In this document: in pieces, positions 17,897 to 26,195 of the stretch
Layout: each line of letters starts with the position of its first letter
How positions within the stretch are numbered: the first letter of the stretch is position 1
From: Bacteroides zhangwenhongii
Lineage (GTDB): Bacteria > Bacteroidota > Bacteroidia > Bacteroidales > Bacteroidaceae
Assembly (NCBI RefSeq): GCF_009193325.2
Contig: NZ_CP059856.1
Span: 4,154,001-4,218,000, forward strand
Direction of reading: 5' to 3'
Length of the DNA: 64,000 bases
Made by a program: the position numbers and the translations under genes
Notes under the pieces: generated by a model
Databases searched by the model: none
What the model was told of the DNA's origin: nothing
Seen by the model: the letters and a program-made list of their open reading frames with translations, nothing else

Positions 17897-17926
17897 CTTT
17901 CAGATAATATGATAAAGCTGATTGTT

Positions 17927-19636
17927 ATGAGAAACACACTTTTTGGGGTTCTATTCCTTTTTATTCTGCCTCTTCAAGCACAGCAGAAACTTCCGTATTT
18001 GCAGAAACAGGGAAGTACCACACAACTTATGGTAGATGGAAAGCCATTCTTAGTGATTGGCGGTGAATTGGGAAATTCTTCAGCTTCCTCCATCGAAGAT
18101 ATTGAACGTATATTCCCGAAATTGCAACGTATGGGGCTGAATACAGTACTGGTTCCTACATATTGGGATTTAACAGAACCACAGGAAGGTAAATTTGATT
18201 TTACCCTGACGGATAAAGTGATTCAACAGGCCCGTGCGAATGATTTGAAGGTGGTTTTCCTTTGGTTCGGTGCGTGGAAAAACTCAATGAGTTGTTACGC
18301 TCCAATTTGGTTTAAGGAAGATTATAAGAAATACCCGCGTGCCTATACGAAAACAGGGAAGCCCCTTGAAATAGCCAGTTCCTTTTCGGAGAATGTGTTT
18401 CAGGCGGATAGCCGTGCTTTTTCCCAATGGATGAAACACATTGCTTCTGTGGATGAGGAAGAGAGAACGGTCGTCATGGTTCAGATAGAGAATGAAATCG
18501 GAATGTTGGAAGATGCCCGCGATTATTCCAAAGAAGCGGATAAACTGTTTTATGCACCAGTTCCGCCCCTTTTCATCGACTATTTACAGAAGAACAAGAG
18601 ATCTCTGCATCCCGAAATGCTGGCAAAATGGGAGAGCCAGGGATTCAAGAAGAAAGGTACGTGGCAGGAAGTGTTTGGGGCAGACGTGTATACGGATGAA
18701 ATTTTTATGGCCTGGTCGTATGCGCAGTACGTAGAACGAATGGCAAAGTTAGCACGTTCTATTTATGATATTCCGTTGTATGTCAATGCAGCAATGAACA
18801 GCAGGGGAAGGAAACCGGGAGAATACCCGTCGGCAGGTCCATTGGCTCATTTGATAGATGTATGGCATTATGCAGCACCCAACATTGATTTTCTGGCTCC
18901 GGACTTATATGATAAAGGTTTCGTTGATTGGGTGGCAAAGTATAAACTGCACAATAATCCTCTCTTTATACCGGAAATTCGCCTGGAAAATAATGATGGA
19001 GTACGTGCTTTCTATGTGTTCGGAGAGCATGATGCGATTGGCTTTTGTCCTTTCTCCATTGAAAGTGGTTCGGATAGAGCAGATTCGCCTTTGGTGCAAA
19101 GCTATGGTAAATTGAAAGAACTGATGCCTTTATTAACCAAATATCAGGGGATAGGAGTGATGAACGGTCTTCTGTTTGATGGGGAGAATAAAGAACGAAT
19201 ACTTTCATACGATGATTTGGAGATTACCTGCCGTCATTACTTCACTTTACCGTGGGACCCTCGTGCCCGGGATGGAAGTGTATGGCCCGAAGGAGGAGGT
19301 GTATTGTTGCGTCTGGCTTCGAATGAGTATATAGTGGCTGGTAGTGGCATGGTAATTGAATTCAAGAAACAGGGAGAAAATAAGGTGAAAAGTTCGGTTG
19401 CATTGGGTGAGGATGGCTTTGTCAGTGTGGGCGGAAAGGCGCAAAAAACGGACAATACATGGCAAGGTGGTATGAGAGCCGGTATCGGCTCTGTGGATGA
19501 GGTCAGCGTGAATGAAGATGGTTCACTGAAATATATCCGGCGCCTGAATGGCGATCAGGACCATCAGGGAAGGCATGTACGTATTCCTGTCGGAGAATTC
19601 AGTATTTTACACGTAAAGCTGTACGAGTATAAATAA
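17927..19636 (+). CDS. GH35-like beta-galactosidase family protein with C-terminal DUF5597
   Basis: 569 residues from ATG 17927, the start chosen because it begins a clean signal peptide (MRNTLFGVLFLFILPLQAQ) and lies downstream of the promoter. ATG 17909 is possible. The (beta/alpha)8 domain has the GH35/GH42-type acid/base E190 in VQIENEIG and a likely nucleophile E350 in FIPEIRLEN. Residues about 410-569 form the DUF5597 beta-sandwich. The enzyme is expected in the periplasm and to cleave terminal beta-galactosides. It has no SusCD partner nearby, and its own promoter separates it from the beta-glucan PUL. The exact sugar specificity is not visible. Confidence 0.85.
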   Translation: MRNTLFGVLFLFILPLQAQQKLPYLQKQGSTTQLMVDGKPFLVIGGELGNSSASSIEDIERIFPKLQRMGLNTVLVPTYWDLTEPQEGKFDFTLTDKVIQQARANDLKVVFLWFGAWKNSMSCYAPIWFKEDYKKYPRAYTKTGKPLEIASSFSENVFQADSRAFSQWMKHIASVDEEERTVVMVQIENEIGMLEDARDYSKEADKLFYAPVPPLFIDYLQKNKRSLHPEMLAKWESQGFKKKGTWQEVFGADVYTDEIFMAWSYAQYVERMAKLARSIYDIPLYVNAAMNSRGRKPGEYPSAGPLAHLIDVWHYAAPNIDFLAPDLYDKGFVDWVAKYKLHNNPLFIPEIRLENNDGVRAFYVFGEHDAIGFCPFSIESGSDRADSPLVQSYGKLKELMPLLTKYQGIGVMNGLLFDGENKERILSYDDLEITCRHYFTLPWDPRARDGSVWPEGGGVLLRLASNEYIVAGSGMVIEFKKQGENKVKSSVALGEDGFVSVGGKAQKTDNTWQGGMRAGIGSVDEVSVNEDGSLKYIRRLNGDQDHQGRHVRIPVGEFSILHVKLYEYK

Positions 19637-19687
19637 TGTGACGACATGGTTCACCTTTGTTGTCTACATACGGATAGAAGAGTGATG

Positions 19688-20326
19688 TTATTGTTTGCCT
19701 AGTACCAACAGACTTTCCGGTCCCATATTGAACAACAGGTCTATGATACTCAAATTAGGTAGAAAACCCAGTTTGGACTCGAAAACCTGATAGTAAGGTT
19801 GTGGAACAAACTCTGTATCTACTTCCCGGAAATCCTTTTTGGGATGGATGACTTCCCGAAAATCGAATTCTCCGGGAGCGAACTCCATCTTATATTCGCT
19901 AGTACGCTCCATAGTGGGGTGAATATCTATCAATTCACAGACCATCCGGCATAGTTCTTCGTTGAAATCGATTAAAAACTCGTATTTCTTTTCGTAGAAG
20001 GGACGGAAGTCGTCCTTGTAATATTCAAAGAAAGGAGTACTGTTGTAGGCTGATTCGATGGCGTTCCAGTGCAGATGTCTCCAGTTGCCGTGGTCGGAAA
20101 TGCGGATATCCTTCATTGGACACTTCAATGTGTCGGGCTTTACGGTTGGGATGGAAAGAGCTAATTCGCCGGATGGGCCGGCAATGGTACATCGGTTACG
20201 ATACGTTTGTTTGATATAGTGGTCGTGTTGTTCTACAAACACCTTGTCATAAGCCAGCAACTTGGTATAATATTCGACGGGAGCGAGATAAGCTGAAGAT
20301 AAATAAGCTATTTTCATTTCTTTCAT
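19688..20326 (-). CDS. WbqC family protein
   Basis: 212 residues, cytoplasmic. The WbqC signatures YLAPVEYYTKLLAYDKV near the N-terminus, the RNRCTIAG block, and HWNAIESAYNSTPFFEYY around 85-105 are clear. WbqC-like proteins are associated with polysaccharide or O-antigen gene clusters in other bacteria, but their biochemical function is not settled. An ATG three codons in (20317) is an alternative start. It is the last gene of the dapB-signal peptidase run, 69 nt after the shorter signal peptidase gene. It converges with the GH35-like gene across a 51-bp gap in which no terminator is evident. Confidence 0.88.
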   Translation of the reverse strand: MKEMKIAYLSSAYLAPVEYYTKLLAYDKVFVEQHDHYIKQTYRNRCTIAGPSGELALSIPTVKPDTLKCPMKDIRISDHGNWRHLHWNAIESAYNSTPFFEYYKDDFRPFYEKKYEFLIDFNEELCRMVCELIDIHPTMERTSEYKMEFAPGEFDFREVIHPKKDFREVDTEFVPQPYYQVFESKLGFLPNLSIIDLLFNMGPESLLVLGKQ

Positions 20327-20395
20327 TTTAATTCGTTTAGGGGACTCTATAATGAAGGATATTATTCAGGAGTAGTTTCTTTTATGATCCGGAGA

Positions 20396-21340
20396 TTATT
20401 TCACTGTTCTGAAAAAACGGTTCCATCGGTATCCGTCAAACAGCCCTGTATCTTTTTCTTTGGAGAACCATATGACGGAGGCTTTTCCGATGACATGGTC
20501 TTGCGGGACAAATCCGAAAAGACGCGAGTCGGAGAAGTTGATGGTATTGTTAGACCCCATCCAATAATAATCTTTTGTGAAATAACAGTGTTTCGTGGGC
20601 TTTCCGTCCACGTAGAGGGTATCGTTTTTTATCTCTGCCTGTTTGCCTTCGTGCATCACGAGTGTATTTCGTAGCAGGGTTATGTTCCAGGGACAGACAC
20701 GTATAAATTGTCCCTTTTGGGGAACAATCAGTGGATTCGGATCAGTGTTTCCCTTGTTCGACAGAGGTTGAATGAAGCACTCTTTTCCATTCATCGTCTG
20801 TTCCAGCAGATAGTATTCATAACGGCTGAAACTGCGCACGTGGGTACTATCATTGCTTCCCATCAATCCGTCGTTGGTGATGGAAAGCGTATGCATCAGT
20901 GAAGTTATCAGATTTTCTTTTGAGGCAGGGTACGAATAAAGCCTTTTCTTATCCGGGTTGAACTGTGCTTCGGGTGAAATAACTGAGAAAAGGGAATCAA
21001 CAAATAAGGTGTCACCCGGCACTCCGAGACAACGGCTGATATAGATTTCCCGGCGGTCGATGATAGGTTCCCGGATTCCGGCCGGATTATTGAACACTAC
21101 GATATCTTGTCGCTGTACAGGACTTTCGCACCAACGATGATAGGAGAAGAGCGACATGAAAGGAACTCGTAACCCGTAACTCCATTTGTTGACTAAGATG
21201 CGTTCACCTTGGAAAATGGAGTTTTCCATACCGGTGGAAGGGATAAGGTAGGATGTAAAAGCAAATCCCCGGAGCAGAAGCACTACGACTACTGCTCCGG
21301 CAAATGCCAGTATCCATTTGAATTTATGAATGTTCATCAA
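20396..21340 (-). CDS. Signal peptidase I paralogue lacking both catalytic residues (pseudo-enzyme)
   Basis: 314 residues with an N-terminal transmembrane helix (about 9-28) and the S26 fold signatures IPSTGMENSIFQGERILVNK, RCLGVPGD and a C-terminal GSNNTINFSDSRLFGFVP box. The residue just before the Met of box B, the nucleophilic serine in active enzymes, is Gly37. The general-base lysine of box D is replaced by Ser102 in YISRCLGVPGD. Both codons were read directly (GGT and AGC). The protein is therefore probably inactive as a protease, like Staphylococcus aureus SpsA, which lies beside active SpsB. It follows the active paralogue after 39 nt and may modulate or partner with it. That last point is inference. 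Confidence 0.88.
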   Translation of the reverse strand: MMNIHKFKWILAFAGAVVVVLLLRGFAFTSYLIPSTGMENSIFQGERILVNKWSYGLRVPFMSLFSYHRWCESPVQRQDIVVFNNPAGIREPIIDRREIYISRCLGVPGDTLFVDSLFSVISPEAQFNPDKKRLYSYPASKENLITSLMHTLSITNDGLMGSNDSTHVRSFSRYEYYLLEQTMNGKECFIQPLSNKGNTDPNPLIVPQKGQFIRVCPWNITLLRNTLVMHEGKQAEIKNDTLYVDGKPTKHCYFTKDYYWMGSNNTINFSDSRLFGFVPQDHVIGKASVIWFSKEKDTGLFDGYRWNRFFRTVK

Positions 21341-21379
21341 TATTTATCACCTTATCACGCTATTCTATCCGTACACTTA

Positions 21380-22864
21380 TCATCCTACCCACTTGAAGAG
21401 TCGGTTCCAACGGATCTTACCGTCAAACCATCCGCGGTCTTTATCAAGCGACAGCCATACGACAATCGGTTTGCCTACCACATGGTCTTCGGGCACGAAT
21501 CCCCAATAACGGGAATCGGCGGAATTATGACGGTTGTCACCCATCATCCAATAATAGTCCATCTTGAAGGTATATTGATCGGTCTTTTCACCGTTGATGT
21601 AGATACCGTCCGGTTTCACTTCCAGTTTGTTGCCTTCGTAGGCTACGATACAACGCTCATAGATAGGCAGATTATCTTCTGTCAGCGTGATGGTAGCTCC
21701 TTTGGCGGGAATCCAGATAGGACCATAGTTGTTGCGGTCCCATTTCGTGTAAAGATTCAACGGATACATCTGGCCTGCGTAATCTTCCGGTTCCATCACA
21801 ATCTTGCTGATCAGTTTCTTGTTGCCGGACAGCGTGTCATACATCTTCTTAGTGAGCGGGAAATGATATACCGGATTCAGTCTGCCTTGTGCATTCCGGC
21901 TGTCGAGTCCCATCTCCAATAATCCGTTTTCCCAGCCGGAGTCTTCTATCAGCATTTGGTCGTCTTTGCTGATACCCAATTCACGGAGCATATCTTCCGG
22001 GATATACGGACCGGTAGTCTGCACGAAATAGTTGAATTGCAGGTTTTCGGGGTTTTCGATAGCCTTACCGTCAATCATCACTTGTCCGTTGACAATCTGG
22101 AGAGTATCACCGGGAAGACCCACACAACGTTTTACGTAATTCTCTCTGCGGTCTACGGGACGCCAGAGGACTTCTCCGTAAGTACGTGGATTATTTAAAA
22201 TCTGTTTCCGTCCGGCAGCGTAGTACAGGTCGTATACGGCACGCTGCTGTGCACGGGTTAAGCTGTCCATATCGATTCGTTTGGAATAGATACGTTGTCC
22301 TTCACCGTAAGCCAGCGTGTAAAAATCTGTTGTCTGTTGGTAGTTGACTGCTACCGTGTCACCTGCCGGAAAATTGAATACGACAATATCGTTCAACTTC
22401 ACTTTGCCGAATCCCGGCACTCGTTTATATTTCCACTGCGGCCATTCTATGTATGATTTAGAGTTGAAGACGGGCAGTGTGTGTTGTGCCAACGGCATAG
22501 AAAGCGGTGTATTCGGCACACGAGGACCGTAGCTCATCTTGCTTACGTACAGAAAATCGCCTACCAGCAATGATTTCTCCAACGAAGAGGAAGGAATCTG
22601 GTAGTTCTGGAAGATGTAGATATTGACGAAGTAAACGGCGACCAGTGCGAAAACAATGGCGTCTATCCAGCTCATCACGCTGCGGACAACCGGATTCTTC
22701 GACTTTTTCCAGAAAGACCAAGGTACTTTCTTTGTGATATAAATATCGAAAATGAAAGGAACAACAATCAATCCCCACCAACTCCGTACCCAGATAAGGA
22801 AGGCAAGATAAAGAAGAATAGCAATGGCGCATTTAATCCATTGTGCGCGTGTGGCTTGTCTCAT
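21380..22864 (-). CDS. lepB: Signal peptidase I (active)
   Basis: 494 residues, longer than the E. coli enzyme owing to insertions between the conserved boxes. Two to three N-terminal transmembrane helices (about 12-42 and 66-85) anchor a periplasmic catalytic domain. Nucleophile Ser94 lies in QIPSSSLEKS and general base Lys245 in NYVKRCVGLPGD. The C-terminal box MMGDNRHNSADSRYWGFVP is intact. It cleaves signal peptides from proteins exported through Sec, a heavy load in this organism. It lies 32 nt after dapB and just before the inactive paralogue. Confidence 0.95.
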   Translation of the reverse strand: MRQATRAQWIKCAIAILLYLAFLIWVRSWWGLIVVPFIFDIYITKKVPWSFWKKSKNPVVRSVMSWIDAIVFALVAVYFVNIYIFQNYQIPSSSLEKSLLVGDFLYVSKMSYGPRVPNTPLSMPLAQHTLPVFNSKSYIEWPQWKYKRVPGFGKVKLNDIVVFNFPAGDTVAVNYQQTTDFYTLAYGEGQRIYSKRIDMDSLTRAQQRAVYDLYYAAGRKQILNNPRTYGEVLWRPVDRRENYVKRCVGLPGDTLQIVNGQVMIDGKAIENPENLQFNYFVQTTGPYIPEDMLRELGISKDDQMLIEDSGWENGLLEMGLDSRNAQGRLNPVYHFPLTKKMYDTLSGNKKLISKIVMEPEDYAGQMYPLNLYTKWDRNNYGPIWIPAKGATITLTEDNLPIYERCIVAYEGNKLEVKPDGIYINGEKTDQYTFKMDYYWMMGDNRHNSADSRYWGFVPEDHVVGKPIVVWLSLDKDRGWFDGKIRWNRLFKWVG

Positions 22865-22896
22865 AATGGTATATATTTGAACTAGGTTCTGAAATC

Positions 22897-23661
22897 TTAA
22901 TCGTTCAAGAATGGAAATAAATCACTCATGCCCAAGAATCCTTCGTGCTGGGCTGTATATTCGGCTGCCAATACAGCTCCGAGTACAAAACCTCCACGAC
23001 TTTTTGCATCGTGTGTGAGGGTAATGCTGTCCACATCCGATTCGTACCGGATGGTGTGCAGACCGAACACCTCTCCTTCACGGATGGAAGCGATGGGAAG
23101 TTCGTTCGGAGCGCAGTCGTTGGTTCCGCTAATGCTTCCGTCCGGTGCGGCGAATGTTCCTTTCACCCATTTGTCCTTGCGGTCTATATTCTGTAAGATA
23201 CCTTCCGCCAGAGTGATGGCTGTTCCGCTCGGAGCGTCCAGTTTGTGAATATGATGCGTCTCGCTCATCGTCACGTCATAATTGGGGAACTGATTCATGA
23301 TCTTAGCCAGATACTTATTGACAGCTGAGAAGATGGTAACTCCCAGACTGAAGTTGGACGACCAGAAAAGGGTCTTTCCACCTTCCGTACAGAGCTTTTT
23401 GATTTCTTCGCCATGTTCGGCCATCCATCCGGTGCTGCCTGATACCAGCTTCACACCGGCTTTGAAGGCTTTCATATAATTACTGTAAGCTACCATCGGA
23501 TTGGTAAACTCAATGGCTACGTCAGCCGATTTGAATGCTTCCGATTCGAAGTCTTCCTGATTATTGATGTCGATGATGCAGACAATTTCATGTCCGCGAC
23601 TACGGGCTACCTTTTCTATCTCCTTGCCCATCTTTCCGTAACCGATCAGTGCTATTTTCAT
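22897..23661 (-). CDS. dapB: 4-hydroxy-tetrahydrodipicolinate reductase
   Basis: 254 residues from ATG 23661. An upstream in-frame ATG at 23727 lies before the promoter and gives a non-homologous extension. The N-terminal Rossmann nucleotide-binding motif is GYGKMG. The mid-protein SGSTGW and the catalytic THHIHKLDAPSGTA motif (His-His and Lys) are all present. The enzyme reduces the product of DapA with NAD(P)H in the diaminopimelate/lysine pathway, supplying peptidoglycan and lysine. It is the first gene of an apparent operon with two signal peptidase genes and wbqC. Confidence 0.96.
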   Translation of the reverse strand: MKIALIGYGKMGKEIEKVARSRGHEIVCIIDINNQEDFESEAFKSADVAIEFTNPMVAYSNYMKAFKAGVKLVSGSTGWMAEHGEEIKKLCTEGGKTLFWSSNFSLGVTIFSAVNKYLAKIMNQFPNYDVTMSETHHIHKLDAPSGTAITLAEGILQNIDRKDKWVKGTFAAPDGSISGTNDCAPNELPIASIREGEVFGLHTIRYESDVDSITLTHDAKSRGGFVLGAVLAAEYTAQHEGFLGMSDLFPFLND

Positions 23662-23690
23662 TGTTTTCTGACTTATATTCAAAATAATAG

Positions 23691-23719
23691 TTGCAAAGAT
23701 AGGATTTTTATTACATTTG
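23691..23719 (+). promoter_or_regulatory. Promoter of the DUF2851 gene (-33 TTG, -7 TACATTTG)
   Basis: TTG at 23691-23693, 18 nt spacer, TACATTTG at 23712-23719. The predicted start is near 23726, about 20 nt before ATG 23745. It overlaps the divergent dapB promoter. Confidence 0.65.
23694..23701 (-). promoter_or_regulatory. -7 promoter element of the dapB operon
   Basis: On the minus strand TATCTTTG matches TAnnTTTG. Transcription would begin near 23688, about 25 nt before the dapB ATG at 23661, which excludes the longer dapB frame. It overlaps the -33 region of the opposite promoter. Confidence 0.55.
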
Positions 23720-23744
23720 CAGTGCACATTAACGTCTTGTTAAC

Positions 23745-25028
23745 ATGGAACATCTTCTCCACTACGTGTGGAAACATAAATTATTTCCTCTGAAAGTACT
23801 GCAAACCACTGAAGGCTTACCGGTAGAAGTGATTGATTCCGGTCTGCAAAATCCCAATGCCGGTCCTGACTTTTTTAATGCGAAACTAAAGATTGACGGT
23901 ACGCTATGGGTGGGAAATATAGAAATACATATACACTCTTCGGATTGGCTCCGTCACGGTCACGATAAGGATAAAGCATACGATTCGGTCATTCTTCATG
24001 TGGTCGGTGAGGCGGATATGGAGGTAACCCGCACGGACGGCGGGCGAATTCCGCAATTAATATTGACTTGTCCTGAAAATGTGCAGTCTCACTATCATGA
24101 GCTCTGTGTAGCCGATCAGTATCCGGCTTGTTATCCTATCCTCGCCTCTCTTCCCAAACTTACCGTCCATTCTTGGCTGACAGCTTTGCAAACGGAACGT
24201 TTGGAAGAAAAAGCCTGTTTGATAACGGAGCGCTTGAAGCATTGCAATCATAATTGGGAGGATGCCTTCTTTGTCACTCTTGCCCGCAATTTCGGTTTCG
24301 GCTTGAATGGAGACGCTTTTGAAACGTGGGCGGGAATGTTGCCTTTCCGTGCGATAGATAAACATCGCAATGATTTGTTCCAGATAGAGGCTTTCTTTTA
24401 CGGCTTGGCAGGATTGTTGGAAGATTCGTTTCTTAAAAAAGGGCAGGAGGATGAGTATAGTCTACGTCTTATCAAGGAGTTCCGTTACTTGCAGCGGAAG
24501 TTTGAATTCACCCAAGTGATGAATGCTACTCTTTGGCGTTTTCTCCGGCTTCGTCCCGAAAACTTTCCTACTGTTCGTCTGGCTCAGTTGGCCTACCTTT
24601 ATCAAAGAGGGGATAAGCTGTTCTCGCGGTTGCTGGAAGCAGGGACACTGGCGGAGGTGAGGACACTTCTTGAGGTCGGCACTTCTTCTTATTGGGAAAG
24701 TCATTATCTGTTCGGCCGGACTTCCTCGCAAAAGAAGAAAACGATGGGAGAGCGGTCAAAAGACCTGATTATTATCAATACGGTAGTTCCTTTTCTTTAT
24801 ACCTACGGACTGCATAAGGCAGACGAGGGAATGTGCGAACGTGCCGGGCGCTTTCTGGAAGAATTGAAAGCGGAAGACAATCATATTATCCGTTCGTGGA
24901 GTGCGGCGGGCCTTCCGGTGGTCAGTGCGGCGGACAGTCAGGCGTTGATACAGTTGCAGAAAGAGTATTGCGACCGGAGAAAATGCCTGTATTGCCGTTT
25001 TGGTTATGAATATTTGCGGCACAAATAA
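23745..25028 (+). CDS. DUF2851 family protein
   Basis: 427 residues, no signal peptide, predicted cytoplasmic. The N-terminal MEHLLHYVWKHKLFPL and the block GLQNPNAGPDFFNAKLKIDG followed by WVGNIEIHIHSSDW are hallmarks of this Bacteroidota family. A Cys-rich C-terminus (CDRRKCLYCRFGYEYL) is also characteristic. The acidic and histidine residues in the N-terminal block resemble a metal-dependent nuclease-like core, but no activity is known. The gene has its own promoter, divergent from dapB. Confidence 0.9.
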   Translation: MEHLLHYVWKHKLFPLKVLQTTEGLPVEVIDSGLQNPNAGPDFFNAKLKIDGTLWVGNIEIHIHSSDWLRHGHDKDKAYDSVILHVVGEADMEVTRTDGGRIPQLILTCPENVQSHYHELCVADQYPACYPILASLPKLTVHSWLTALQTERLEEKACLITERLKHCNHNWEDAFFVTLARNFGFGLNGDAFETWAGMLPFRAIDKHRNDLFQIEAFFYGLAGLLEDSFLKKGQEDEYSLRLIKEFRYLQRKFEFTQVMNATLWRFLRLRPENFPTVRLAQLAYLYQRGDKLFSRLLEAGTLAEVRTLLEVGTSSYWESHYLFGRTSSQKKKTMGERSKDLIIINTVVPFLYTYGLHKADEGMCERAGRFLEELKAEDNHIIRSWSAAGLPVVSAADSQALIQLQKEYCDRRKCLYCRFGYEYLRHK

Positions 25029-25049
25029 TCAAGATATCAAACTAGTCAT

Positions 25050-25057
25050 TATCTTTG
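25050..25057 (+). promoter_or_regulatory. -7 promoter element of the DUF4348 gene
   Basis: TATCTTTG matches the Bacteroides -7 consensus. The predicted start lies near 25064, 28 nt before ATG 25092. No clear -33 TTG is seen. Confidence 0.5.
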
Positions 25058-25091
25058 CAGCATCAATCAAACTCTTAATTTATATCGTGTT

Positions 25092-25616
25092 ATGAGAGCT
25101 AAAAAGTTTGTATACTGCTTGCTGATGATAGTGTTGTTTGCTGGTATTCCCACCGGTAAGGCGGTGGCGCAATCCGGTGAGGACTTCAAACCGTTTTTGG
25201 ATAAGTTTACTTCCAGTGCAGCATTCCAGTACACTCGCATTAAGTTCCCGTTGAAAACTCCGATTACCTTATTGGCAGATGATGGTGAAACAGAGAAGAC
25301 ATTCCCTTTTACTAAGGAAAAATGGCCTTTATTGGATAGCGAGACGATGAAAGAAGAACGTATCGCGCAAGAAGAGGGGGGAATTTATGTTTCCAAATTC
25401 ACATTGAACGAGCCTGATCGCAAAGTGTTTGAAGCCGGTTATGAGGAATCGGAAGTCGACTTGCGTGTCGAATTCCAGCTCTTGCCTGATGGAAAATGGT
25501 ATGTAGTAGATTGCTATACAGGATGGTACGGCTACGACCTGCCTATTGCTGAATTGAAACAGACGATACAACAGGTAAAGGAAGAGAATGCAGCTTTCAA
25601 GGAAATACATCCCTAG
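25092..25616 (+). CDS. DUF4348 family exported protein
   Basis: 174 residues with a signal peptide ending near AVAQ, so periplasmic or outer-membrane associated. The sequence is a small alpha+beta domain with FLDKFTSSAAFQYTRIKFPL near the N-terminus and VEFQLLPDGKWYVVDCYTGWYG near the C-terminus, both typical of DUF4348. No catalytic motif is recognisable. It is monocistronic and converges with the DUF1573 gene, with 23 nt between the stop codons. Confidence 0.85.
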   Translation: MRAKKFVYCLLMIVLFAGIPTGKAVAQSGEDFKPFLDKFTSSAAFQYTRIKFPLKTPITLLADDGETEKTFPFTKEKWPLLDSETMKEERIAQEEGGIYVSKFTLNEPDRKVFEAGYEESEVDLRVEFQLLPDGKWYVVDCYTGWYGYDLPIAELKQTIQQVKEENAAFKEIHP

Positions 25617-25626
25617 CGAATAGCCG

Positions 25627-25654
25627 GTAGGGACTTTGTTTATGGTGTCCCTAC
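25627..25654. terminator. 8-bp perfect hairpin between convergent genes (possible bidirectional terminator)
   Basis: GTAGGGAC (25627-25634) pairs with GTCCCTAC (25647-25654). The stop codon of the minus-strand DUF1573 gene (25640-25642) lies in the loop. T-tracts are weak on both sides, so termination is uncertain. Confidence 0.4.
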
Positions 25655-26155
25655 ATAATATCCCAGTTCGGACTCTTTTCCGTCCACCATCTCTTTGACA
25701 ATACCGTTTTTGGCATTGAACTCTTGGAAGAGTTCCTCATAGTCACGTGTATAGTCGGCGTCCGGTACTACATTGACATCAAAGGTCAATTCCGCTTTCC
25801 CGTTGGGAAGCATATTTCCGAAAATCCGGATGCGGTGAACAACCTCGCCTATATTCTTAATACTGTTGTAGGTTGCCTTGAATTGTCTGATGCCCTCTTC
25901 CGGAATGATGATATGTGAACTTTTATCCAGAATGATACAGCCACAAGAAGGCTGGATATCCGAAATGACCAGAGGAGCGTCACCGGTGTTGGTGATTGTG
26001 AACATGATATCTAGTTGTTGTCCTTGTTTGATAGGATAATAATGCCTTACCGAGTCTTTTATGACCATAGTTGTAGGACGTACTTTCTTCTTACACCCTG
26101 AGAGGAAGAAGGGAAATACTGTTAATAAGAGGATATAAAGTATCGATTTGTTCAT
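25640..26155 (-). CDS. DUF1573 domain lipoprotein
   Basis: 171 residues, lipobox ending at Cys21. The mature part is a single immunoglobulin-like DUF1573 domain with the signature TNTGDAPLVISDIQPSCGC and the later VVHRIRIFGN strand. DUF1573 proteins are common periplasmic or envelope proteins in Bacteroidota with no fixed biochemical role. It lies 40 nt after the DUF4838 gene on the same strand with no promoter of its own visible, so it is probably the last gene of the putative exopolysaccharide operon. Membership in that system is inferred from position only. Confidence 0.88.
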   Translation of the reverse strand: MNKSILYILLLTVFPFFLSGCKKKVRPTTMVIKDSVRHYYPIKQGQQLDIMFTITNTGDAPLVISDIQPSCGCIILDKSSHIIIPEEGIRQFKATYNSIKNIGEVVHRIRIFGNMLPNGKAELTFDVNVVPDADYTRDYEELFQEFNAKNGIVKEMVDGKESELGYYVGTP

Positions 26156-26195
26156 AGTGGATGTTTTATGTTAGGGGTTACCTTATTTTTACTTT

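Noticed and set aside
17864..17926. Longer N-terminus for the GH35-like protein
   Set aside because: The extension overlaps a terminator stem and the promoter, and would bury the signal peptide.
21209..21922. Plus-strand open frame of about 237 codons across the two signal peptidase genes
   Set aside because: It spans the end of one real gene and the start of another on the opposite strand and resembles no family.
23662..23727. 22-residue N-terminal extension of DapB
   Set aside because: It starts upstream of the predicted promoter and precedes the standard MKIALIGYGKMG start of the family.
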